Of a stretch of DNA of 64,000 nt, positions 54,684 through 64,000 are shown in pieces (the first letter of the stretch is position 1; each line of letters starts with the position of its first letter). The stretch lies in contig JAWKAU010000035.1 in assembly GCA_033398695.1 (NCBI GenBank), positions 744,001 to 808,000 of the forward strand, given 5' to 3'. The position numbers and the translations under genes were made by a program. The notes beneath the pieces are model-generated. The model was not told the origin of the DNA. It ran no database searches and saw only the letters and a program-made list of their open reading frames with translations. Source of the DNA: Orobanche coerulescens. Its lineage: Eukaryota; Streptophyta; Magnoliopsida; Lamiales; Orobanchaceae.

Positions 54684-56229
54684 TTGACCGATCAGGAGAG
54701 TTTGATAAAGGAGTTCTCCCAGTTGAGGATTGAGGTAGTTGAGTCTTCAAAACATTCGAAAGCAATCCTATCATCTTTGGTCTTGCAACCAAACTTGAGG
54801 GATAAGATTAAGGAGGCTCAACCATGTGATAAGTTCTTGTGCAAGATGAAGGATCGAGCACAAGCTGGGAGTATTGAGAAGTTTGTCGTTTCTGCAGACG
54901 ACGTTTTGACTTATGATGGGAGGTTATGTGTTCCTAAGGATTCACCCCTTAGGAAGCAAATACATGAAGAAGCTCACAATACACCATACTCCGCTCACCT
55001 GGGAGGTACAAAGATGTACCACGACCTGAAAAAGTTCTTTTGGTGGAGAGGAATGAAACGGGACATTGGTGTATTTGTGGAGAGGTGTATGATATGTCAG
55101 CAGGTGAAGGCAGAACACCAACGGCCAGGAGGTTTACTTCAACCGTTGGAAATCCCAGAATGGAAATGGGAGCATATCACAATGGATTTCGTGGTTGGTC
55201 TGACACGAACCGTGAGGAAGAACGACGCTATCTGGGTGATAGTAGATCGTTTGACGAAGTCATCTCATTTTCTACCTGTGAGGATGACTTACAGTATGGA
55301 ACAATATGCACAGATTTATATCCGGGAGATTTTGAGGCTACATGGTGTTCCAAAGGTTGTCGATCATATCGTATAGATATCCGCGATTTACGTCGAAATT
55401 TTGGAAGAGCCTTCGAGTGCTTTGGGCACTAAGTTGAATTTCGATCGCATATCATCCGCAAACCAATGGTCAATCGAGCGGACTATCAATACACTTGAAG
55501 ACTTGTTGAGGGCATGTGTTCTTGATCGGTGAGAATTGGGAGAATATTTTGCCGTTAGTGGAGTTTGCTTATAACAATAGTTACCAAGCAACTATACAAA
55601 TGGCCCCGTATGAGGCTCTGTACGGAAGGAAATGTCGATCGCCCCTTTATTGGAGTGAGGTTGGAGAAGGAAAAATTTTGGGTCCAGAATTGATCGAGCA
55701 GACTATAGAGAAGATAGCCGAGATCAGAAGCAGAATTAAGACTGCCCAGGATCGGCAGAAGTCTTATGCTGATAAACGAAGGAAAGATATACAATTTGAG
55801 ATTGGAGAGAAGGTGTTCCTGAAAGTAGCGCCGATGAAAGGAGTGATACGATTCGGTAAGAAAGGAAAACTACAGCCTCGTTATATCGGACCTTTTGAGA
55901 TTTTGGGTCGTGTTGGTGACCTTGCTTATAGTTTGGCACTACCATCGGAGTTATCAGGAGTGCACAATGTCTTTCACGTCTCCATGCTGACAAAATACAT
56001 ACGTGATCCTGATCACATATGCAATTTCAAAGAGTTGCACGTAGACAAGAACCTGACTTATGAGGAGGTACCTATAGCTATTTTGGAGCGTAAGGTACAC
56101 CGGTTACGAAATAAAGAGGTTAAATTGGTGAAAGTTCAATGGAGTCGTCATGGACCAAACGAGGCAACTTGGGAACGTGATGAGGAGATCCGTTCTAAGT
56201 ATCCAACATTCATTTTTCAAGGTATGTAA
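54684..56229 (+). pseudogene. D: integrase and chromodomain
   Basis: The first piece (54684-55376) has the zinc-binding region (HLGGTKMYHDL, CMICQQVKAEHQRP) and the first catalytic Asp (WEHITMDFVVGL). The middle of the core (55350-55520), including the second Asp and the PQTDGQSE motif, is scrambled by several small indels. The last piece (55516-56229) is open: NSYQATIQMAPYEALYGRKC, GPFEILGRVGDLAYSLALPS and a chromodomain (VKVQWSRHGPNEATWERDEE) ending at TAA 56227-56229. Confidence 0.9.
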
Positions 56230-56270
56230 CTTAATTTTCGAGGACGAAAATTTGTTAAAGGGGGGTAGGT

Positions 56271-58549
56271 TGTAACGCCCCGATTTCGCATATACATTTA
56301 TTGTGAATTAAAGAAAACATGTTCAATGTTATTAAATTAATGCCCGAATAATTTATCGTTTAATTCATTTAATTTCATGATCATGCAATTTTATTTGTGC
56401 CATTATTATTCATGACAAGTCAAGTGATTCGTTTCGTTTCATTTCTCATTTTAATTCATCATTTCATCCCGTTATTTCTAGGCCCGAGTCAAATTTTAAA
56501 GAATATTAATCGTTACCCATAAAATTCTACAAGTCCATTTTAATTAATTTTATATCCATTCACTTTGGGCGGGACTAAGCCCAAACCCTACAATTAATTA
56601 AGAGCCCAATTATCATTATAATATCCAGCCCATATTTCTCTCTCCTACTCAGAACATGGGGAAGGAGTTTTATCATTATCACCACCTTAGTGGGAGTAGT
56701 GGACATCATGGGAGGAAGTTGAGAGAAGTGGAGATGATGGGTTACAAATTATGGGGTATAGCAGTTAACCAGATTTCAATATATATAAGTATATTTATAA
56801 AATGGAAATCTCAGAAGATAATACACACACACAACATATCACTTTACAGCAGAAAATTCACATCAAACTTCACAACAAGAACACTTAGCAACGATCAAAA
56901 TCAAACCAGCATCCTTACAGAATCCAAAAATCACCCTACAAAAACAAATCAACAGTTACATCTCATTCAAGGTGCGCTCTGAAATCTTAAACATTTTCTC
57001 CCCTTCTTGTTCCCTAAACGGGAGTTAGTCACCAGAAAAAAAAATGTCTCGGCCCAATATTTTTTTCTCAGCCGTGGCCAAACACTGGAGGAATCACCTC
57101 AACCCACACAACCGGAATTTTTTCACAGATTCATAGAATTTCACACACACGCACTTCAGTACAGGAAAGGATATCCTCTTTGCCAGAACCCAATCAGGTA
57201 CAAATCAGTCGAACCTGGGTTTTGGACGGGAAACCTCCGACTCTCAAACAATCGCGCCACCGCCACATTTCTCGGCGTGCGTGGCCAGTTCGCATTTCCT
57301 TCGCCGCCACTACCCCCCCTTCTTATCCTTCCGTCGGAAGTCTGAACCCGAGACGGTGGAAAATTCGACCCGAATGAATCATGGTCAGACGAACGTTACT
57401 CTTATCCAGTACTTAACCGCCATCGTTGCAGTGTGAGTCAATCTTCACGTCGAGGAATTTCCTCAGAACCCGCAGTAGAGAGAGAATGATGAGAGAGAGA
57501 GAGACCGACGAGAGGGAGTGATAAATCGGGAGGAAAAAGGATAAGGGTTTCTGCCGACTTGCTCCTTGAAAATGGGTTTTATACCCCAACTTTCCAGTCA
57601 TTTCAATTTTAATCCCAGTTACTTTTGATTCTTGCAAATTAACCCAAATCAACTCTTCAATTTATTCAATTTCAGTTCTCAGATATTTCGTTCTTTCGCT
57701 TTACTCCAATTCAGCCTTTGGTTCATTAATTCCACTTATTTTTGGCACAAGCCATTAAATACGTAGATTTCTCAAATAATATTCAATTTAAATTATGTCT
57801 TGTATTTTATCTTCAATTATAGTAGAGTATTAATAATAAACTATTATCATTATTTGTAGATAATAAAAGATTTACTGCCTAGAATTTGTCGAGTCAAGCA
57901 TCTCATCACATTCAAGTTCAAGAACCGCATTTTATCCAGTGTGGGGATTTATTACGCTTTTGTTTATTTTAATTGCTTTATATATTGTCTCGTATGTGCA
58001 CGTGAAATCGATCGAAGCACTTAAATGTGCAATCGATCGAAGCACTTAAATGTGCAACTAATGAAGCACTTAAATGTGCAATCGATGAAGCACTTAAATG
58101 TGCAAATCACCAAGCACTTAATTGTGCATAAAGCCTTCTGCCAGCTGACGGCATCGAATTTATCACCATGTTGTTTATACTTGCTAATATATTTAGTAAT
58201 TAACGTAGACATATTGCGTACTCTCCACACTGAGCGAGTTGGAAGCTCACCCCACTATTTACCCCTTTTCAGGTTGAGGAGCTCGGTGTGGCATGCGCTT
58301 GAGAGTGGAATGATCAAGCCTATGACTAGATATTTATTTATTTAATGTTATTTTTCTCAAACCATGTTTTATGAACGATTGTTCCATTTGTTTTATTTTA
58401 ACGACAAAGTATGTTTTTATTTAATGGTGACTTGGGACTATTACTTGCGATTATTAAGTTCGTCTTTTTAAAATGTATTTCCGCTGCAAAATTTTTATTT
58501 ATTCTACTTAAAATTTGAAGAATTATATTTTAGAAAAGTGGTCGCTACA
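56271..58549 (+). repeat. D: 3' LTR
   Basis: 2,279 bp, TGTAACGCCCC...GTCGCTACA, preceded by the polypurine tract AAAGGGGGGTAG. Nearly identical to the 5' LTR except for small clusters near 56660, 56930 and the tandem array at 58017. Confidence 0.95.
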
Positions 58550-58619
58550 TTCGTTAATAACGAAAGCATTAAATAATATATGTATATATATATATAAGTA
58601 ATCAAAGGAAGTAAATCCG

Positions 58620-59532
58620 AATATGGGCGATGTTGAGTCTAGAAAAGCTGTCTCCTTAAAGCAAATTCGCCTCCACCGCAGTGTATAGCGTCTGCCTCCC
58701 AGGATAAAACAACATCTCGATGCATTGATAAATCGATCATCGCACCCTCAACGAATTAGAATAAAACCAGAACTACCACCGACGCGACCAAAATTATGAA
58801 GAGAAATTATTTCCGAAAAAAAATGAACTCAGAATTTTTTGGCTGAGAAAAACGGACGAAAATTCTGTCTCAAAATAAGACCTCTCACATCTGTATTTAT
58901 AGGTGAAGATGAGAGAGAGACATGTGCTGGAGGAACTCTAAACTGATTAGGATTGGTATCTCAATACTTATCCAGATCTGCTTAATTTGATAATTATCAA
59001 TTAAATTGATATTTATCTGGATCCGAAAAATTCGGAATTTATAATTGAGGTATTTCAGTAAAATAAATTTTTACCGAATAAAATTGCAGTAAAAAGATAA
59101 CTTCGAGACGTCGAGACATTTCGCCCAAATCGCCCTTCGACCGAGATCGACCCGACCCGACCCGAGCCGAGACGGACGGACGGACGACGACGGCACGCGC
59201 GTGTGTGTGTGCGCGAGGGGCGCCTAGTCACACATCCACTCATGTCTCACTTTTTGAACAAGACTTTGTCCATATCTCCTTATGTACTCACAATTTTTCT
59301 CTTCTTTTTCCAATGTGGGATGACATCCCAAAACCATTTCTAAAGGGTTCACTTTGGAACATTGCATCTCATTCATACCTCAATCATTTTGAGTATTTTA
59401 CATATTTTGGAAATCTCGTACGGAGTACTACGTATCCAACTAAGTTCCGACTTTAACTCGTAGTCGAGCCCACTCAAAATTGCCTCTCAAGTGGGCTGCT
59501 CAAAACAGCCCATTTCCTCTATTTTTTCAACA
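58620..59532 (-). repeat. Copia-type LTR (H)
   Basis: In minus sense it starts TGTTGAAAAAATAGAGG at 59532 after a TGAGGGA purine tract, has a CCTATAAATAC TATA box at about 58893-58903, and continues towards 58620. The left end is not clear. Organisation and the TGGGATGACATCCCACATTGG word resemble SIRE/Bare-type copia LTRs (inference). A GACGGACGGACGGAC run and GT-rich tract lie at 59168-59210. Confidence 0.55.
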
Positions 59533-60117
59533 ATCCCTCATATGAATGAGATTAATGGTCCAGCAGCACACGTCAGACACGGAGTTTGACTTAGTGATAG
59601 TTACCGCGGTTAGACATTGCATAGGATAGGTAGATTATGCTCCTTGAACCTTCCCTCGAAAAGATATATTCTCCTTGTTGGCTAGATAGTGTGACTAGAT
59701 GTCTTTGAACTGTCCGACCGCTTGTGCAAGTGATCGTATATCCTTCACAAGTGCCCTCCCGGATTTATTCTGTTCTTATTATTGTCCCCGTTTTGTCGTG
59801 GACACCGTCCTGGTTCTGCGAGAGTTTCTAAAGAATTGTGCCTTGCAATTCTCCTTTGAAGCGGCCCCTCTTCACTCCAACATAGGTGATTCTCTTTAAG
59901 TGTTTTGAGTAAACCCATATTTTACTCCACCCGACTATACGTTGTCGACTTAAGAATCATTAAAAACATAAGCTTAACCTCTCCCTATGGGTATCACTGT
60001 TTTCATCCTAGGAATGGTCGGTTCAGGGTAACCCCCACAGTGATCGTGCCCAGTTTTATGAATTAGTTATCCCATTGAACCTAGATCTTGGGATCTCAAG
60101 TCAGCTTAGGTTGGGTA
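59533..60117 (-). mobile_element. Copia element H, internal 3' remnant
   Basis: Non-coding sequence directly upstream, in minus sense, of the LTR at 59532. It shows no open frame with recognisable Pol motifs. It looks like the post-RNase H 3' region of the copia element that owns the LTR, and it is cut at 60118 by chromovirus E. Confidence 0.45.
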
Positions 60118-62948
60118 TGTAACACCCCGAAAATGGTGGCTATTGCAGTGCCGTGGACCCCCACCGGGACCCATCAGTCGATATCACAACATGAACTTTA
60201 ACACCCCATCAACGCGGTACCGAACCACAATATTAATCAAAACCCCGATGTTGAGTATAAATCATACATATATCAACGCACGCAACCATACACAGGACCC
60301 AAATTCGGTATAGACCATATGAAGATGGAAAATACATTACAAGTTATAATACATTCATCCGAAATAAAATAAAATGAAAAATTACACTAAGACATCATCA
60401 AAAAACTCGGGGCCCCCGAATTAGCATCCTTCAAAACCCTCTACCACCATCGTGCTCTTCCTGTACCTTGCCCTTTCCTCGCCCTGAAATACAAGTATTT
60501 CGCCCAAACCACAGGGTCAACTATACATGATAATAATTCTCATGGCATTATACAATTCATATACATACGGATCTCGAAGGAAGCAACCGAATACTGAATA
60601 TACCCCTCAGGCATATAAACAGTCAGTCCCAACTGTCGAACATATCCAATCATAAGTACAACTAACAACATGGCTCAAGACGGACATCAGAGTATGCCCG
60701 ATCCGAAAATGTGTCCGTGCACATGTCCACCACGTATATGGAATCCATAATATATGTGGGACGGTGTACCTAATTAGCCTCACGAACTACGTCTCGTGTG
60801 TACGGTCTAATGCGTAAAACATCCACGCATGACCATCAAGTGCCCAGCTAAAAATCCTACACATAACCAATCGGCACGTAGATATGACTCCAGAGATGTC
60901 ACGATGCGACATGAAAAAGAAACTCAACAAATTACACTTTATCAAAGAATCGAACAACTCACCGAAGTGACAACAAGGCTTAACGAGACCAACAGCAACA
61001 AGGGCAATAAGCTTGGGAATACAATCCTGCCACAAACGGTAACACGATCAAAAACATCACCACATTATGAATCATAGATTCACAGAACGTTTCATAGACA
61101 CGAAATGCATAATAATCACAAGAATTCAACCATCATTATAGCCAAGCAAGATAACTTGCCTCAATTCCGTAGATGAATAATCCTTCTTTGAACGGACAAC
61201 GAACGGTATCTTCGTCTAACAATACTCACTTGAACAAGCAACCTTGAATGAAACGTAATTCATTCAACAACACATTCGTACGATAATGGTATTAAGTCAT
61301 AGAAACAATATTCATAATTTTACTCGAATAGTTCAACTATTCTATTGAACATTCTAACACTCCAATTATGAATTATCATATACCAAGTTTATTAGATTCG
61401 TCCACATATTCAAACATTAATGACAAGCATTTGAAGTCAAGAACATTATTAATGTAATATTATGACGATTAAACACACTCTCAATCCATCAACACTTCCG
61501 ATTAACGTCGAACATGTTAAAAGTTAGTGTTTCTTTACATTCTTCATCATCTTTCCAATGATTACGTTAAGCCAATCCAGAAATGAAATAATAGCTTTAC
61601 GTTTTAAGCATAATAAGAACATCATCCTAATACACGATGATCAACGTAATAGAATTCGGCCATTAATTCTACCGCATTATTATCACCAATAATTCTTATA
61701 ATCCTCCTAAAAACACTATCAACATATTAATGTAGTAATCATTACCTTCTTGAGTTATCAACACACCCGATTATCTTGAATATATAAAGGTTATACTTGT
61801 GTTCTTCATAATCCATTATCATCCCTTAAAAGTTCAAAACATAATTATATCATTGAGGGTTATTGAAATTCTAAAGACATCATCAAATTCTTCCCAATGA
61901 GTTGTTAAACCTTCTCCAATATATGGCTATAACATCATAGGATCCTACTAGCAATTAAGAACATATTCATAACTCTAATCTCCTGAATTTAACATGATTA
62001 CCTAAGGGTTCTATATTGAACACGTTATCCCACAACTTCATCTATCATTCAAGGAATGGTTTTAACAATATTATCATGTTCCAAACTAAATTTGTACATA
62101 ACTTCAATGTTCATCATGATCTATCAGGTTATTCTACTACTAACATCAACAATCATATGAAACATAAGAGTAAGATAACCAACCTCAAGAAAGGGATGAA
62201 GAATAGCACCAAATCTTCCAAGAACACACTCCTAGCTTCTAGTTACCAAGCGATAATCCAAGTGTTGTAGCTCTAATACGAGATTGAAGGGCAAGAATAT
62301 GATTTAAGGGGGCAGGGGATCAGTTTTGAGGGAGGGAGGATGGAAAAGGGTCTTGCAGAAATGAAAGGCAACCCATACTTTTATAACCTGAATTCAGCGT
62401 TACGTATGCTATAGCTAAAAATTAACATACGTTATAAATATTACGTACGTAACCTTACGAGTATTACATACGTAACATATTCTCAGATGCTACTGACTCA
62501 AAATACACATGTTCTTACGTACATTACCAAAATGGATGTACGTAAGGCTCTAGTACATTACGTACGCTAAGGCAGGGTATTTACGTACGTAATGGCCATT
62601 GACTTAGGCTGTCACGATCGATTCCCGACCACCTACCCATGCTCGGTCCCACACGTCGAAAGGCGAGCTAGTGATAGATACACTGTATTACGTACGTTAA
62701 CATAAGACCGTTACGTACATAATGCTACGTACATAGCGTACGTAAAGATAACAAGCTAGCGTACGCTAAGGGCAACAACAAGTAAAAATGAAATTCTCCA
62801 AATAACATCTAACAACCAACTATAGTACGAACGACAAGGATTTCAATTTAACATAATTCATCGATATATTCATTACAATAAACACGGATATGGTGCGACA
62901 ATGCTCGATTAAAACGAAGAATATAGTAGTAAAGGCGACGGTATTACA
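60118..62948 (-). repeat. E: 3' LTR
   Basis: 2,831 bp with TG...CA termini, fixed on the right by the polypurine tract. TATA-like GGTTATAAAAGTATGG (minus, about 62373-62388) lies just downstream, in element sense, of the palindrome array. The rest has no gene. Confidence 0.88.
62400..62769. repeat. E: TTACGTACGTAA palindrome array
   Basis: 12-bp motifs start at 62400, 62423, 62441, 62464; 62515, 62534, 62558, 62581; and 62688, 62711, 62734, 62757. Most are TTACGTACGTAA or one step away; the last is the perfect palindrome TAGCGTACGCTA, intermediate to the motif of A/B/C. The last group has exact 23-bp steps. Confidence 0.93.
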
Positions 62949-63003
62949 TACTCCCCCCTTAAAAGGAGTTCCGTCCTTGAAACTAAGTGGTAAACAACTC
63001 GGG

Positions 63004-63975
63004 TTATTTCTCTCTCACACTATCCTCAGTTTCCCACGTTGCCTCCTCGATTCCGTGCCTTGACCATTGAATCTTCAGCAAGGGGATCACCTTGTTCCTC
63101 AACTGTTTGACTCTCCTCTCAAGTATCCGCACAGGACGTTCTTCATACGAATGGTTATCGGCTATCTCGACCTCGTCGAATCGAATAATGTGGCTCGGGT
63201 CAGCAACATACTTCCTCAACTGGGATACATGGAATACGTTGTGAATTCGACTCAAAACTAGTGGTAATGCCAAACGATAGGCTAGGTTGCCTACACGATC
63301 TAAAATCTCAAACGGACCAATATACCTCGGGCTCAGCTTGCCTTTCTTCCCAACATGGAAAACACCTCGAGTAGGGGACACTTTAACTAGTACATGATTA
63401 CCAACCTCAAACTTGAGTGGTCGTCGACGATTATCTGCATACGATTTATGGCGGCTCTGAGCCGTTAATAGGCGACTCTTAATCAGAGTAATCTTCTCGC
63501 AGGCTGCTAACAACATATCAGGCTCCGTACCAATGGATTCAGACAAGTCATCCCAACATATAGAGGACCTACAACGACGACCATACAAAGCCTCATAAGG
63601 TGACATCTTGATCGAGGCGTGCCAACTTTTATTATATGTGAATTCTACCAACGGTAGTTGGGCTTCCCAATCGTTCTTCCAATCGAGAGCACACACCCTC
63701 AACATATCCTCCAGAGTTTGAATAGTCCTCTCAGACTGACCGTCGGTCTGAGGATGAAATACCGTACTGAAGTTCAACTGGGTACCCAACGCACGATGAA
63801 CCGCCTTCCAGAAGTGTGACACGAACCGTCCGTCCCGATCTGATATAATACTCTTGGGGGTACCATGCAGCCTCACAATCTCTTTAATGAACAACTGGGC
63901 CAACCTCTCAGGACCCCACGTATCCTTAATCTCCAAGAGTGGGATGATTTGGTCAGTCGATCCACAATCACTCAA
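63004..63975 (-). pseudogene. E: integrase core, GPF region and chromodomain (partial)
   Basis: The minus strand is open from at least 63975 to a TAA at 63004. It shows the integrase core with ISDRDGRFVSHFWKAVHRAL and [61 protein letters not shown] and a chromodomain (KIQWSRHGIEEATWETEDS). The second catalytic Asp (SDRD) and the Glu region look intact. The stop falls where relatives read YPELF, so only a few C-terminal residues are lost. Upstream pol lies outside the window. Confidence 0.92.
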
Positions 63976-64000
63976 ATCGTATTCATGCCTCGACGGCTCA

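Larger units (their letters stand above)
49850..58549 (+). mobile_element. Chromovirus D, full length with an internal deletion
   Basis: 5' LTR 49850-52144, PBS 52149, gag-pol, PPT 56257-56268, 3' LTR 56271-58549. The TSD TTCGT is exact at 49845-49849 and 58550-58554. LTR termini are TGTAACGCCCC and GTCGCTACA. The LTRs differ at few positions, so the insertion is fairly recent, yet the internal region has lost part of gag and protease and has several frameshifts. Its LTR is unrelated to A/B/C/E beyond the termini. Confidence 0.94.
60118..64000 (-). mobile_element. Chromovirus E, 3' end
   Basis: 3' LTR 60118-62948, polypurine tract 62949-62962 (minus strand AAGGGGGGAGTA), then integrase and chromodomain running off the window. 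LTR termini are TGTAACACCCC and TATTACA. It belongs to the same group as A, B and C by protein, but its LTR is longer (2,831 bp) and has a different palindrome. Confidence 0.9.

Noticed and set aside
49850..58549. Short open frames repeated in both LTRs of D, for example near 50305 and 56656
   Set aside because: They are duplicated only because the LTR is duplicated, lie in LTR promoter/leader sequence, and show no domain or codon pattern of a real gene.

Overview
The window is plant nuclear DNA, most likely from an angiosperm with a large, repeat-rich genome. It carries Tekay/Del-type chromoviruses, a Tat-lineage Ty3/gypsy element, Ty1/copia pieces, a CACTA element, a Mutator-like element (MULE) with DUF1985 and C48 (Ulp1-like) protease domains, and a hAT-type MITE. 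I found no intact host gene, and nearly every recognisable coding region is broken. I cannot name the species.

Layout. 1-5374: the 5' part of a minus-strand Tat-lineage gypsy element (F) with its 5' LTR, next to a minus-strand copia RNase H fragment (5375-5848). From 5849 there is a stack of nested insertions that can be proved from target-site duplications (TSDs). Chromovirus C (minus) begins at 5849. Chromovirus A (minus, 5855-29674, TSD GTAAC) sits six bases inside C's 3' LTR. A 14.8-kb CACTA element (13024-27843, TSD ACT) sits inside A's 5' LTR. Chromovirus B (plus, 17810-26745, TSD CTTCT) sits inside the CACTA element. C resumes at 29680 and is cut off near 35671; a 163-bp poly(A)-tailed retroposon lies inside its RT. 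A copia-like LTR and AT-rich DNA follow. 37568-47671 is a MULE with about 110-bp TIRs and a 9-bp TSD, holding a transposase gene, a DUF1985/C48 gene, a small two-exon gene hit by a hAT MITE, and many palindromic CACACGATCGTGTG-like repeats. 49850-58549 is chromovirus D (plus, TSD TTCGT). 58.6-60.1 kb is a copia LTR and 3' remnant (H, minus). 60118-64000 is the 3' LTR and integrase end of chromovirus E (minus).

The main observations are these. (1) LTRs of four related chromoviruses (A, B, C, E) carry arrays of 12-bp palindromes in groups of four, stepped about 21-24 bp, directly upstream of the TATA box. The architecture is conserved while the motif has changed from TAGCGCACGCTA to TTACGTACGTAA. 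(2) The MULE combines a DUF1985 gene with arrays of another palindrome in its non-coding DNA, the layout expected of a sequence-specific anti-silencing system of the VANDAL/VANC kind. (3) The CACTA element carries intron-containing fragments of a CDKB1-like kinase and an ANP/NPK1-like MAPKKK. (4) A single inversion inside the MULE explains why both of its large genes are split between strands.

The genes form no host pathway. They are transposition machinery: gag, protease, RT, RNase H, integrase and chromodomain for the chromoviruses, a DDE transposase with SWIM finger for the MULE, and captured host exons as passengers.
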